Positions 27,556 to 36,981 of a DNA stretch of 64,000 nt are shown here, piece by piece. This stretch comes from Streptomyces roseochromogenus subsp. oscitans DS 12.976 (GTDB lineage Bacteria > Actinomycetota > Actinomycetes > Streptomycetales > Streptomycetaceae), in NCBI RefSeq assembly GCF_000497445.1, contig NZ_CM002285.1:2343516-2407515 (forward strand). The letters are read 5' to 3'. Under the pieces are notes generated by a model. That model saw only the letters and a program-made list of their open reading frames with translations, made no database searches and was not told the origin of the DNA. Position 1 is the first letter of the stretch; each line of letters starts with the position of its first letter. The position numbers and the translations under genes were made by a program.

Positions 27556-29049
27556 TCAGGTCGTCGGCACCGGTACGTACGGCGCCAGGTCCGCCGCCAG
27601 TTCCTCGTGCACCCGGACCTTGAGCAGGGTGCCCTCCGCGGTGTGCTCCTCGGAGATCACCTCACCCTCGGTGTGGGCGCGGGCGACGAGCTTGCCGTGG
27701 GTGTACGGCACGAGCGCCTCGATCTCGACCGACGGGCGCGGCAGCTCGTTGTCGATCAGGCCGATCAGTTCCTCGATGCCGCGGCCGGTGCGGGCCGAGA
27801 CGGCGATCGAGCGCTTCTCGACCCTGAGCAGCCTCTGGAGGACCAGCGGGTCGGCCGCGTCCGCCTTGTTGATCACGACGATCTCGGGCACGTCGGTGGC
27901 GCCGACGTCCCGGATCACCTCGCGCACGGCGGCCAGCTGCTCCTCCGGCACCGGGTGCGAGCCGTCCACCACGTGCAGGATCAGGTCGGCGTCACCGACC
28001 TCCTCCATGGTGGAGCGGAACGCCTCGACCAGGTGGTGCGGCAGATGCCGGACGAAGCCGACCGTGTCGGCCAGGGTGTACAGCCGGCCGCTCGGTGTCT
28101 CCGCGCGGCGGACGGTCGGGTCCAGGGTCGCGAACAGGGCGTTCTCGACCAGGACGCCGGCGCCCGTGAGGCGGTTGAGCAGGGAGGACTTGCCGGCGTT
28201 GGTGTAGCCCGCGATGGCGACGGACGGCACCTTGTGTCGCCGGCGCTCCTGGCGCTTGATCTCGCGGCCGGTCTTCATCTCCGCGATCTCCCGGCGCATC
28301 TTCGCCATCTTCTCGCGGATCCGCCGCCGGTCCGTCTCGATCTTGGTCTCACCGGGGCCACGGGTGGCGAGGCCGCCGCCCTTGCCGCCGCCCATCTGAC
28401 GGGACAGCGACTGACCCCAGCCGCGCAGTCTCGGCAGCATGTACTGCATCTGCGCGAGCGCGACCTGCGCCTTGCCCTCGCGGGACTTGGCGTGCTGGGC
28501 GAAGATGTCCAGGATCAGGGCCGTACGGTCGATGACCTTGACCTTGACGACGTCCTCCAGCTGGATCAGCTGGCCGGGGCTCAGCTCACCGTCGCAGATG
28601 ACGGTGTCCGCGCCCGTTTCGATGACGATGTCGCGCAGCTCCTGGGCCTTGCCGGAACCGATGTAGGTGGCCGGGTCGGGCTTGTCGCGGCGCTGGATGA
28701 CGCCGTCGAGCACGAGCGCGCCCGCGGTCTCGGCGAGGGCGGCCAGCTCCGCGAGGGAGTTGTCCGCGTCCTGCACGGTGCCGGTGGTCCACACGCCGAC
28801 GAGCACGACCCGCTCCAGGCGGAGCTGGCGGTACTCGACCTCGGTGACGTCCTCCAGCTCGGTGGACAGGCCCGCCACGCGGCGCAGGGCCGCGCGCTCG
28901 GAGCGGTCGAACTGGTCGCCGTCCCGCTCGCCGTCGATCTCGTAGCTCCAGGCGACGTCCTCTTCCATCAGGGCATCGGCCCGAAGACCCTCGGGATAGG
29001 CGTGCGCGAGGCGCTTGGTGTCCTGGGAAGGGGAAGAAGAGGAGGTCAT
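27556..29049 (-). CDS. hflX: Ribosome-associated GTPase HflX
   Basis: 497 aa. The N-terminal HflX domain has LVGVWTTGTVQDADNSL, YIGSGKAQEL and a Gly-rich linker (QMGGGKGGGLATRGPGE). The GTPase domain has G1 GYTNAGKSSLLNRL, G3 DTVGFVRHLPH and G4 VINKADAADP. It binds the 50S subunit and helps rescue or split stalled ribosomes under stress. It is a single gene, convergent with the protease. The M1 peptidase gene lies 160 bases upstream of its stop-to-start gap. Confidence 0.96.
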   Translation of the reverse strand: MTSSSSPSQDTKRLAHAYPEGLRADALMEEDVAWSYEIDGERDGDQFDRSERAALRRVAGLSTELEDVTEVEYRQLRLERVVLVGVWTTGTVQDADNSLAELAALAETAGALVLDGVIQRRDKPDPATYIGSGKAQELRDIVIETGADTVICDGELSPGQLIQLEDVVKVKVIDRTALILDIFAQHAKSREGKAQVALAQMQYMLPRLRGWGQSLSRQMGGGKGGGLATRGPGETKIETDRRRIREKMAKMRREIAEMKTGREIKRQERRRHKVPSVAIAGYTNAGKSSLLNRLTGAGVLVENALFATLDPTVRRAETPSGRLYTLADTVGFVRHLPHHLVEAFRSTMEEVGDADLILHVVDGSHPVPEEQLAAVREVIRDVGATDVPEIVVINKADAADPLVLQRLLRVEKRSIAVSARTGRGIEELIGLIDNELPRPSVEIEALVPYTHGKLVARAHTEGEVISEEHTAEGTLLKVRVHEELAADLAPYVPVPTT

Positions 29050-29209
29050 TGGATCCTTACGTCGATGGGATGCCGTCAGGGCGTCGGTACCGCGGTCCTG
29101 CCGGACCGCTCAGAGGTTCAACGCACGAGCACCCCGGGAGATTCCCGTGTGCCGTCTCGTGCCGACCCGAAGATGGTCGCACGAGGCGGCACGTCTCGTC
29201 ACCGTGTTA

Positions 29210-30865
29210 TCACCGGGTCTGCGGCTCGGCCGCTCCCGGCGACGCGACCGGGTCCGAGACCTTCCGGCTCGATTTCGGCGACGTGACCGGGCCCGGTGAT
29301 TTCCGGCCCGCTCTCGGCGACGCGCCCGGTCCCGACGGCTGCCGGCCCGCTTTCGGCGCCTTCGTGGGATCCGCCGACTTCCAGTCCGGGTGGCCGGGCA
29401 TCGGCGGGGTCTTCTCGTCGTACAGCCAGCCCTTGAGGAAGCCGCTCAGGTCGCGGCCGGAGACCGTCGAGGCCAGCCGGATGAAGTCGGCGGTGGAGGC
29501 CGTGGAGTCCCGGTGTTCCTGGACCCACGCGCGCTCCAGCTGCTCGAAGGCCGGCTTGCCGATCTCCTGCCGCAGGGCGTAGAGGACGAGGGCCGCGCCG
29601 TCGTAGATGTTGGGCCGGAAGATGGAGATCTTCTGGCCGGGGGCGGCCGCCTTGGGCAGGGCGGGCGGGCCGCCGGCCGCACGCCAGCCGTCGGATGCGG
29701 TGTACGCGGCCTTCATCCGGTCCACCATGGGGCGGTGCGCGGTCTCCTCGGCGTACAGGGCCTCGTACCAGGTGGCGTGCCCCTCGTTCAGCCAGACGTC
29801 GGACCAGGTCCGGGGGCTGACGCTGTCGCCGAACCACTGGTGGGACAGCTCGTGCACCATGATCGACTCGATGTACCACTTGGGGTAGGCGGGCTCGGTG
29901 AAGAGGTCCTTCTCGAAGAGCGAGAGGGTCTGCGTCTCCAGCTCGAACCCGGTCGAGGCCTGGGCCATGAGCACGCCGTACGTCTCGAAGGGGTACGTAC
30001 CGACCTTGCTCTCCATCCAGGCGATCTGGGCGGGCGTCTTGTCGAGCCACGGCTGGAGGGCCTTGCGGTCGGCGCTGGGCACGACGTCGCGGACCGCCAG
30101 CCCGCGCGGGCCCGCACGGTGCAGCACGGCGGAGTGGCCGATGGAGACCTGGGCGAGTTCGGTGGCCATGGGGTGCCGGGTGCGGTAGGTCCAGGTGGTG
30201 GCGGAGCCGGCCTGCTCCGTTCCGGTGGGCACGCCGTTGGCCACGACCGTGTAGCCCTTCGGGGCGGTGACGTGGAAGGTGAACATCGCCTTGTCGGACG
30301 GATGGTCGTTGCACGGGAAGACCAGGTGGGCGGCGTCGGCCTGATTGGCCATGGCGAGGCCGTCGGTGGTGCGCACCCAGCCGCCTTCCTGACCCTTGGC
30401 GGCGACGGGATCGCTGGTGTGCTTCACCGTGATCCGGGTCCAGCTGCCCTCGGAGAGGGGGTGCTCCGGGGTGACGACCAGATCCTCGCCGGCGCTGGTG
30501 AATTCCGCGGGATGCCCGTCGACCTCGACCGACTGCACGGTGCCGTGCGCGAAGTCGAGGTTGATCCGCTCCAGGTCGGCGGTGGTCTTGGCGGAGATGG
30601 TGGTGACGGCCTGGAGCGGCTTGTCGTTGGTGCCGGGATAGGTGAAGGACACGTCGTACGACGCCACGTCGTAGCCCGGGTTGCCCAGGTACGGGAAGAG
30701 CCGGTCGCCGATGCCGAGGGGCTGGGCCGGGGACGAGGCGGCGAGGAGGCAGACGGAGACGGCGGAGGCGAGCAGGGCCGCCTTCCGGTGCCGGGAGATC
30801 CGCGGCCGGGTCCGGGACGGGGACTGGGTGCGGGTGCGGCGCGTGGCGCGGGGGGTGAGCAGCAT
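29210..30865 (-). CDS. Secreted M1-family zinc metallopeptidase (aminopeptidase N-like)
   Basis: 551 aa. The N-terminus is highly basic with many Arg, followed by ALLASAVSVCLLAAS, a signal peptide. The zinc site is HELSHQWFGD (His338, Glu339, His342) with the third ligand Glu361 in WLNEGHATW. A STGFELETQT stretch occupies the position of the usual GAMEN exopeptidase motif. The C-terminal 70 residues are Pro/Ser/Lys-rich repeats (KSPGPVTSPKSSRK), probably a disordered tail. It is shorter than full aminopeptidase N, lacking the large C-terminal domain, as in other actinobacterial members. Confidence 0.92.
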   Translation of the reverse strand: MLLTPRATRRTRTQSPSRTRPRISRHRKAALLASAVSVCLLAASSPAQPLGIGDRLFPYLGNPGYDVASYDVSFTYPGTNDKPLQAVTTISAKTTADLERINLDFAHGTVQSVEVDGHPAEFTSAGEDLVVTPEHPLSEGSWTRITVKHTSDPVAAKGQEGGWVRTTDGLAMANQADAAHLVFPCNDHPSDKAMFTFHVTAPKGYTVVANGVPTGTEQAGSATTWTYRTRHPMATELAQVSIGHSAVLHRAGPRGLAVRDVVPSADRKALQPWLDKTPAQIAWMESKVGTYPFETYGVLMAQASTGFELETQTLSLFEKDLFTEPAYPKWYIESIMVHELSHQWFGDSVSPRTWSDVWLNEGHATWYEALYAEETAHRPMVDRMKAAYTASDGWRAAGGPPALPKAAAPGQKISIFRPNIYDGAALVLYALRQEIGKPAFEQLERAWVQEHRDSTASTADFIRLASTVSGRDLSGFLKGWLYDEKTPPMPGHPDWKSADPTKAPKAGRQPSGPGASPRAGRKSPGPVTSPKSSRKVSDPVASPGAAEPQTR

Positions 30866-31077
30866 GGACCACCGCTACCAGTGCCCTCCCGTGCTACGAC
30901 GGCGACGCGCGCCCGGCCCACCCGAACGGGTTCGGCTCCACGGCCTTCTGTACACGGTCGGACGGGCTTCCCACCAAGTCGGGCGGCCCCGGATCAAGTC
31001 GGGTGGCCTCAGATCCAGCAGTACGAGGCAGGGACCCGCCGCAGCCCGTCTCACACCCATGTCTCACACCGCGTCGC

Positions 31078-33417
31078 TCAGGAGGGCGGGGCCTGGTGCT
31101 GGGCGCGGGACACGTCGTACACGCCCGGGACGTCCCGCATGGCACGCATGAGGGCCGGGAGGTGGGCCGCGTCCGGGAGTTGGAGGGTGTACGTGTGCCG
31201 CACCCGCTGCTGGCTGGGCGGTTCGACGGTGGCCGAGACGATGTCGACACCCGTGGAGGAGATCGCCTCGGTGAGGTCGGCGAGCAGATGGGGGCGGCCG
31301 AACGATTCAGCGACCAGCGTGACCCGGCACTCGCTGGTGTCCCCCCAGCGCACGCCCAGCTCGGTGCGCCCTCGGCCCTTCATGTGCGCCACCGAGGCGC
31401 ACTCCAGCCGGTGCACGGTCACCACTCCCCCGCGTACCGCGAAGCCGGTGATCTCGTCCGGCGGTACGGGCGTACAGCACCCGGCGAGCCGCACGGCGGC
31501 TCCGGGCCGGTCCACCAGGACGTCGGCTCCTCTGGGGCGGGCTGCGGAGGTGCGCTCGGCAGGGGCGGCTCCCCCCGGGGCATCGGCGGAGGCGGTGGCC
31601 CCGGCGGCATCGGCGCGCGAGCCGCCCGCGGAGCGCTGGGAGGCGGTGGCCTCGGCGGGTTCGCTGCGGGGGCCGCTCCCGTCGTCCGTCCCGCTGCCGC
31701 CGCTCGGATGCGTCGCGAGCCAGCGCTGGATGGCGATGCGGGCGGCCGGGGTGTGGGCGTGCTCCAGCCATTCACGGGAGGGCTCGGAGGCGGGGTCCTG
31801 GCCCATCAGGAGCTGGACGGTGTCTCCGTCCTTCAGGACGGTACTGAGGGTGGCCAGACGGCTGTTGACGCGGGCGCCGATGCAGGCGTGCGCGTCCTCG
31901 CCGTACTGGGCGTAGGCGGCGTCCACGCACGTGGCGCCCTCGGGCAGGCCGAGCGTGCCGCCGTCCGGACGGAAGACCGTGATCTCGCGGTCCTGCGCGA
32001 GGTCCTCGCGCAGGGTGGACCAGAAGGTGTCGGGATCGGGCGCGGCCTCCTGCCAGTCGAGGAGGCGGGAGAGCCAGCCGGGGCGGGTGGGGTCGGCGCG
32101 CTCGCCGTCGGCGGGGGCGTCGGAAGCGCTGGCATCGGAGACGGTGGCACCGGAAGCGGTGGCATCGGAAGCGGTGGCATCGGGCGCCGGGGCGTACGGG
32201 TTGCCGAGGGCGATGACGCCCGCCTCCGCGACCTTGTGCATCTGGTGGGTGCGGATGAGGACTTCGACGACCTGGGCGGCGATGGGGGTGCCCCCGGGCG
32301 AGTCGGTTCGAGCCTGGGGGACGGCGACGGCGGTGTGCAGCGACTGGTACAGGTTGAACTTCGGTACGGCGATGAAGTCCTTGAACTCCGAGACGACCGG
32401 TGTCATACAGGTGTGCAGTTCGCCGAGGACGCCGTAACAGTCGGCGTCCTCGTGCACCAGCACGAGCAGGCGGCCGAAGTCGGTGCCGCGCAGCTGTCCG
32501 CGCTTGCGGGCCACGCGGTGGACGGAGACGAAGTGCCGGGGGCGGATGAGGACTTCGGCCTGGATGCCGGCCTCGCGCAGCACCCTGCGCATCTCGTCGG
32601 CGACTTCGGCGAGCGGGTCGTCCGGGCGGGCGGCATTGTCGGCGATGAGCTCGCGGGTGTGCTCGTACTCCTCGGGGTGGAGGATGGCGAAGACCAGGTC
32701 CTCCATCTCGGTCTTCAGGGCCTGCACGCCGAGGCGCTCGGCGAGCGGGATGAGGACGTCGCGGGTGACCTTGGCGATCCGGGCCTGTTTCTCCGGGCGC
32801 ATCACGCCGAGGGTGCGCATGTTGTGCAGGCGGTCGGCGAGTTTGATCGACATCACGCGCACGTCGCTGCCGGTGGCGACGAGCATCTTGCGGAAGGTCT
32901 CCGGCTCGGCGGCGGCTCCGTAGTCGACCTTCTCCAGTTTCGTCACCCCGTCGACCAGATAACGAACCTCCTCGCCGAACTGTTCCCGCACCTGATCCAG
33001 CGTCACATCGGTGTCCTCGACGGTGTCGTGGAGCAGGGATGCCGTCAACGTCGTGGTCTCGGCGCCGAGTTCGGCGAGGATCAGGGTCACGGCGAGCGGG
33101 TGAGTGATGTACGGCTCGCCGCTCTTGCGCATCTGGCCGCGGTGCGAGGACTCCGCGAGGACGTAGGCGCGGCGCAGCGGGTCGAGGTCCGCGTCGGGGT
33201 GATGGGCGCGGTGCGCCTCCACGACATGGCCGATCGCGTCGGGCAACTTGCCGCGGACGGCGGGGCCGAGCAGCGCGGCCCGGCCGAGCCTGCGCAGATC
33301 GATCCGGGGCCGGGACTTCCTGCGGTCCGCCCTGGGCACCGCGGGGGCGGTGGCCGCCGCGGACGCCGTGGGGGCTACCGGGCCAGGGGACGCAGGGTTC
33401 GTGGCCTCCGCACTCAT
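31078..33417 (-). CDS. rshA: RelA/SpoT homologue, (p)ppGpp hydrolase-type
   Basis: 779 aa from ATG (MSAEATNPASPG) with GGAGG five bases upstream. The HD hydrolase domain is complete: SHRGQMRKSGEPYITHPLAV, LLHDTVEDTDVT and MSIKLADRLHNMRT. The synthetase-like domain keeps EFKDFIAVPKFNLYQSLHTA, but the conserved D-x-x-A-x-R-V core is replaced by FGRLLVLVHEDADCYGV, so synthesis may be weak or absent. A TGS domain and a C-terminal ACT domain (AESFGRPHLLADLTEAISST) follow. Two Ala/Ser/Asp repeat linkers interrupt the regulatory half. Confidence 0.93.
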   Translation of the reverse strand: MSAEATNPASPGPVAPTASAAATAPAVPRADRRKSRPRIDLRRLGRAALLGPAVRGKLPDAIGHVVEAHRAHHPDADLDPLRRAYVLAESSHRGQMRKSGEPYITHPLAVTLILAELGAETTTLTASLLHDTVEDTDVTLDQVREQFGEEVRYLVDGVTKLEKVDYGAAAEPETFRKMLVATGSDVRVMSIKLADRLHNMRTLGVMRPEKQARIAKVTRDVLIPLAERLGVQALKTEMEDLVFAILHPEEYEHTRELIADNAARPDDPLAEVADEMRRVLREAGIQAEVLIRPRHFVSVHRVARKRGQLRGTDFGRLLVLVHEDADCYGVLGELHTCMTPVVSEFKDFIAVPKFNLYQSLHTAVAVPQARTDSPGGTPIAAQVVEVLIRTHQMHKVAEAGVIALGNPYAPAPDATASDATASGATVSDASASDAPADGERADPTRPGWLSRLLDWQEAAPDPDTFWSTLREDLAQDREITVFRPDGGTLGLPEGATCVDAAYAQYGEDAHACIGARVNSRLATLSTVLKDGDTVQLLMGQDPASEPSREWLEHAHTPAARIAIQRWLATHPSGGSGTDDGSGPRSEPAEATASQRSAGGSRADAAGATASADAPGGAAPAERTSAARPRGADVLVDRPGAAVRLAGCCTPVPPDEITGFAVRGGVVTVHRLECASVAHMKGRGRTELGVRWGDTSECRVTLVAESFGRPHLLADLTEAISSTGVDIVSATVEPPSQQRVRHTYTLQLPDAAHLPALMRAMRDVPGVYDVSRAQHQAPPS
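32100..32200 (-). repeat. Tandem imperfect repeats encoding an Ala-Ser-Asp linker in rshA
   Basis: Units like GGTGGCATCGGAAGC recur and encode ATASDATASGATVSDASASD. This is an expandable, probably disordered linker between the synthetase-like and TGS domains. Confidence 0.75.
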
Positions 33418-33700
33418 GGGCACCTCCGGCTCGTGGACCGGCGGACGGGGCCCCAGGGCGTACGCGGCTCAGGGATGGCGACGTTCCCCCGTCCGTGCCG
33501 GTGCTTGATGCTATCGAGCCCACCACGCCCGACAGACCGCCTCTCGCCGAGCGTGAAACGGATCACCCATTCGAGCGATGCAAAAGAGGTTTAGGGTTTG
33601 CGCCACATGCCCTGGGGTCGTCCGCGGTTTCGAACACCTCCGGCCACCGGAATCCGCTGCTCCGGGCGCCAAGTGACGTTGTGTTCGTGGTCGCGCCTGG

Positions 33701-34570
33701 TCAGCGAAGCGCGTTTTCCAGCCATTCGCCGTCGATCTCGCCCTCGGCGACGATCACGGCAGGTCCGGTCATCTCGATCTCGCCGTCGGGCCGTTCGGTG
33801 ATGACGAGGCGGCCGCCGGGCAGGTCGACGGTGTACGTGGCCGGCGTACCGGTGACGGCCGGGTCGGCGCCGTCGCGCCGGGCGGCGGCCACGGCGACGG
33901 CGCACGCGCCCGTGCCGCACGAGCGGGTCTCACCGGAGCCGCGCTCGTGCACGCGCATGGCGACGTGGCGGGGGCCGCGGTCGACGACGAACTCGACGTT
34001 GACCCCTTCGGGGTAGGCCGCTGCCGGGCTGAACGGCGGCGGGTCGTACAGGTTGCCGGCCTGCGCGAGGTCGTCGACGAACGCGACCGCGTGCGGGTTG
34101 CCCATGTTCACGTTGCGGGCGGGCCAGCTGTGCTCACCGACGCTCACCGTGACCTCGCCCTCCGGCAGACGGGCGCGGCCCATGCCGACGGCGATGCCGC
34201 CGTCCTTCGCGAGGTGGACGGTCTTCACGCCCGCGCGCGTGGCGATCGTGAGGTCGCCTTCGCCCACATGTCCGGCGTGCTGGAGGTAGCGCGCGAACAC
34301 ACGGACTCCGTTGCCGCACATCTCGGCGACCGAGCCGTCGCCGTTGCGGTAGTCCATGAACCACTCGGCCTCGGCCGCCATCGTCGTCGCCTCCGGGTGC
34401 GCGGCCGAGCGCACCACGTGCAGCACCCCGTCGCCGCCGATGCCGGCCCGGCGGTCGCACAGGGCGGCGACGGCGGCCGGGGGCAGGTCGAGGGCGTTCT
34501 CCGGGTCCGGGACGATCACGAAGTCGTTCTCGGTGCCGTGGCCCTTGAGGAAGGGGATGGGGGTGCGCAT
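33701..34570 (-). CDS. dapF: Diaminopimelate epimerase
   Basis: 289 aa. It converts LL- to meso-diaminopimelate for lysine synthesis (streptomycete peptidoglycan uses the LL form). Starts MRTPIPFLKGHGTENDFVI. The two catalytic cysteines are in AEMCGNGVRVFARYL and GETRSCGTGACAVAVAA. Length and motif order are normal. A GTG-rich triplet stretch follows at 34610-34690 between dapF and the next membrane-protein gene. Confidence 0.97.
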   Translation of the reverse strand: MRTPIPFLKGHGTENDFVIVPDPENALDLPPAAVAALCDRRAGIGGDGVLHVVRSAAHPEATTMAAEAEWFMDYRNGDGSVAEMCGNGVRVFARYLQHAGHVGEGDLTIATRAGVKTVHLAKDGGIAVGMGRARLPEGEVTVSVGEHSWPARNVNMGNPHAVAFVDDLAQAGNLYDPPPFSPAAAYPEGVNVEFVVDRGPRHVAMRVHERGSGETRSCGTGACAVAVAAARRDGADPAVTGTPATYTVDLPGGRLVITERPDGEIEMTGPAVIVAEGEIDGEWLENALR

Positions 34571-34735
34571 GCCTCGATCGTAACGGGAGCGCTCCGCCGG
34601 GTTCGGCCGACGGTGGTGGTGGTGCGGTGGTGGTGGTGGTGCGGTGCGGATGGTGGGGGCTGTGCGGATGGTGAGGGCGGTGCGGGTCGTCCATGGCTGA
34701 TCGCACAGTTCGCGGCGCCCCTGAAAGAGTTGGCT

Positions 34736-35434
34736 TCAGCGGAGCCTTGCCACCCGCCACACCGCCAGGATCACGACCACGGCCACCAGCAGGGCGTAGC
34801 CGAGTACGACCCTCCAGTCGGGGCGGCGGGCCGAGCCTCGGGGCGGGAGGCCGGGCCAGGTGTAGCCCACCTTGCGGGCGGCCATCATGCCCCAGCCGGC
34901 GGCGCAGGAGCAGATCAGCAGGCCCAGCATGGCGATGACGGCGCCGCTGTCACCGAAGTCGAAGGCGAGCGGGAAGGCGAACATCAGGGAGCCGACGGCG
35001 GACAGGCCCACGATCGGAGCGAGCTGCCAGATGCGCAGCCGGCGCTGCGGGCGCAGCTCGACCTCGACCTCCGGACCGCCCGGGTACATCTCCTCGGGCT
35101 CCGGCCCGTCGGCCGTCACGCCGCCGGGGATCTCATCGGGGCCGTCGTCGGTCAGCCGGGCCTCGGTGAGCGGGTCCTCGGTGAGCGGGTCCTCGACCAG
35201 CCGGCCTTCCGGTAGGGGTCCCTCGGGCAGCCGCTGCTCGACTACCCGGCCTTCGGGCATACGGTCCTCGACCCACCGGTCCTGGACCAGTCGGCCCTCC
35301 GGCGCACGGCCGTCGGACAGACGGTCCTCGCCCAGGCAGTCCTCGGTCAGACGGTCCTGGCCCCGGTTCGGTTCGTCACTGTCGGTGGTGACGTGCTCGG
35401 CGCTTTGTGCGGTGTCGCGAGGGCCGGCCTCCAT
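34736..35434 (-). CDS. Membrane protein with a charged repeat N-terminus
   Basis: 232 aa from the ATG at 35434 (GTG at 35440 is also possible). Residues 25-100 consist of short tandem units of the type EDRLxEGRLVEDR, strongly charged with periodic Leu/Val. Three TM helices follow (LAPIVGLSAVGSLMFAFPLA, AVIAMLGLLICSCAAGW, VLGYALLVAVVVILAVW). The repeats would be cytoplasmic or extracellular and could form a coiled or extended arm. The function is unknown. It lies between dapF and miaA. Confidence 0.8.
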   Translation of the reverse strand: MEAGPRDTAQSAEHVTTDSDEPNRGQDRLTEDCLGEDRLSDGRAPEGRLVQDRWVEDRMPEGRVVEQRLPEGPLPEGRLVEDPLTEDPLTEARLTDDGPDEIPGGVTADGPEPEEMYPGGPEVEVELRPQRRLRIWQLAPIVGLSAVGSLMFAFPLAFDFGDSGAVIAMLGLLICSCAAGWGMMAARKVGYTWPGLPPRGSARRPDWRVVLGYALLVAVVVILAVWRVARLR

Positions 35435-35541
35435 CGCCACGCGCCCTCCCAACTAGGCTCCACTTGGTCGATCGAAGCTCGATGATGGCACGGCCCCGAA
35501 GGCCGGGATGACCGGCGGCGCATCCCGATGCCATGACGTGA

Positions 35542-36480
35542 TCAGGCTGTAACCGGTCGTTCGACCAACGCCAGGGCCAGGTGCGGAAGTTCCCCCCGGT
35601 CCGCGACGGCCCCACTCAGCCAGTGCACCCGGGGATCGCGCCTGAACCACGAATCCTGGCGGCGCGCGAAGCGCTTGGTCGCACGTACGGTCTCGGCCCG
35701 CGCTTCCGCTTCGGTGCACTCCCCGGCGAGCGCGGCGAGCACCTGCTGGTAACCCAGCGCACGCGACGCCGTGCGCCCCTCGCGCAACCCTTGCGCTTCC
35801 AGTGCGCGCACCTCGTCCACGAGGCCCGCCTCCCACATGCGGTCGACGCGCAGCGCGATGCGCTCGTCCAGCTCCGGGCGCGCCACGTCGACGCCGATCT
35901 GGACGGTGTCGTAGACGGAGTCGTGTCCCGGCAGGTTCGCGGTGAAGGGCCGACCGGTGATCTCGATCACTTCGAGCGCCCGGACGATACGGCGGCCGTT
36001 GCTCGGCAGGATCGCGCGGGCGGCCTCGGGGTCGGCGGCGGCCAGCCGGGCGTGCAGCGCGCCCGAGCCGCGCAGGGCCAGCTCCTCCTCCAGGCGGGCC
36101 CGGACCTCGGGGTCGGTGCCGGGGAACTCAAGGTTGTCGACGGCTCCGCGGACGTACAGGCCGGAGCCGCCGACCAGGATGGGCCAGCGGCCCTCGGCGA
36201 GCAGGGCGTCGATCCGGGCGCGGGCCAGTTTCTGGTACTCGGCGACGGAGGCGGTGATCGTCACGTCCCAGATGTCGAGCAGGTGATGCGGTATGCCGCC
36301 GCGCTCTTCAGGCGTCAGCTTCGCGGTGCCGATGTCCATCCCTCGGTACAGCTGCATGGAGTCGGCGTTGACGACCTCCCCACCGAGCTGCTGGGCCAGG
36401 AAGACGCCAAGATCGGACTTTCCGGCCGCGGTGGGTCCGACGACGGCGATGACGCGGGGGGTGGAGGGTGCGCTGCTCAC
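35542..36480 (-). CDS. miaA: tRNA dimethylallyltransferase
   Basis: 312 aa from GTG (VSSAPSTPRVIAVVGPTAAG). It transfers dimethylallyl to A37 of tRNAs reading UNN codons. The P-loop is VVGPTAAGKSDLGV. DSMQLYRGMDIGTAKLT, ILVGGSGLYVRG and PSNGRRIVRALEVIEITG are family signatures. A long upstream in-frame extension is ignored because it is antisense to the small genes at 36664-37266. It works just before miaB, which is nearby, in making ms2i6A37. Confidence 0.96.
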   Translation of the reverse strand: MSSAPSTPRVIAVVGPTAAGKSDLGVFLAQQLGGEVVNADSMQLYRGMDIGTAKLTPEERGGIPHHLLDIWDVTITASVAEYQKLARARIDALLAEGRWPILVGGSGLYVRGAVDNLEFPGTDPEVRARLEEELALRGSGALHARLAAADPEAARAILPSNGRRIVRALEVIEITGRPFTANLPGHDSVYDTVQIGVDVARPELDERIALRVDRMWEAGLVDEVRALEAQGLREGRTASRALGYQQVLAALAGECTEAEARAETVRATKRFARRQDSWFRRDPRVHWLSGAVADRGELPHLALALVERPVTA

Positions 36481-36663
36481 CGCACCAGTCTCGCAAACCT
36501 CCAGGCCATGCCTCGAACGAGTTACGTGACGGGTGGGGTCCCGGGTCGTTGCCCGAGGCGAGATGCCGCCCTCCTGCAGATTGGAGGCGGTGACCCGGGC
36601 GGCGCAACCGTACGCACCGGGTAACGCGGGAATTCGCCCGCACGAGTACCGTATGGAGTGGAT

Positions 36664-36957
36664 ATGGGCGTTTTTGCACGACTCCTCCGTAAGTCGAAGC
36701 CGGCTCCGGAGGCGTCGGCCGCCGAGGCGCAGGCCGGCGCGGAGCCGGAAGCGGCCGAGGCGGCGGAAGCGGAGTCGGCGGAGGCGAAGGCGACCGGGTC
36801 GGCGGAGGCGAAGGGTTCGGCCGGGGACGGGAGCGAGGACGTGGCGGTATCGTCGGACACCGGCACAGACGACGCGTCCGAGGGTTCCGGCATCCCCAAG
36901 CAGCAGTCCGCCGAGGAGGCCGCCGACAACGAGGCCGGCGAGGGCGCCCGCAGGTAA
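36664..36957 (+). CDS. Small Ala/Glu-rich acidic protein
   Basis: 97 aa, MGVFARLLRKSKPAPEASAA, then a low-complexity Ala/Glu stretch and SEDVAVSSDTGTDDASEGSG. A short basic amphipathic head is followed by a long disordered acidic tail. No family is recognised. It sits 25 bases before the antitoxin-like small gene in the same orientation, and the two probably form a unit. Confidence 0.7.
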   Translation: MGVFARLLRKSKPAPEASAAEAQAGAEPEAAEAAEAESAEAKATGSAEAKGSAGDGSEDVAVSSDTGTDDASEGSGIPKQQSAEEAADNEAGEGARR

Positions 36958-36981
36958 CTGCCCCGTGAGGGAAGGTGGACC

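Noticed and set aside
34610..34690. GTG/GGT triplet-rich stretch after dapF
   Set aside because: Simple low-complexity DNA between genes, with no structure suggesting a riboswitch or CRISPR.
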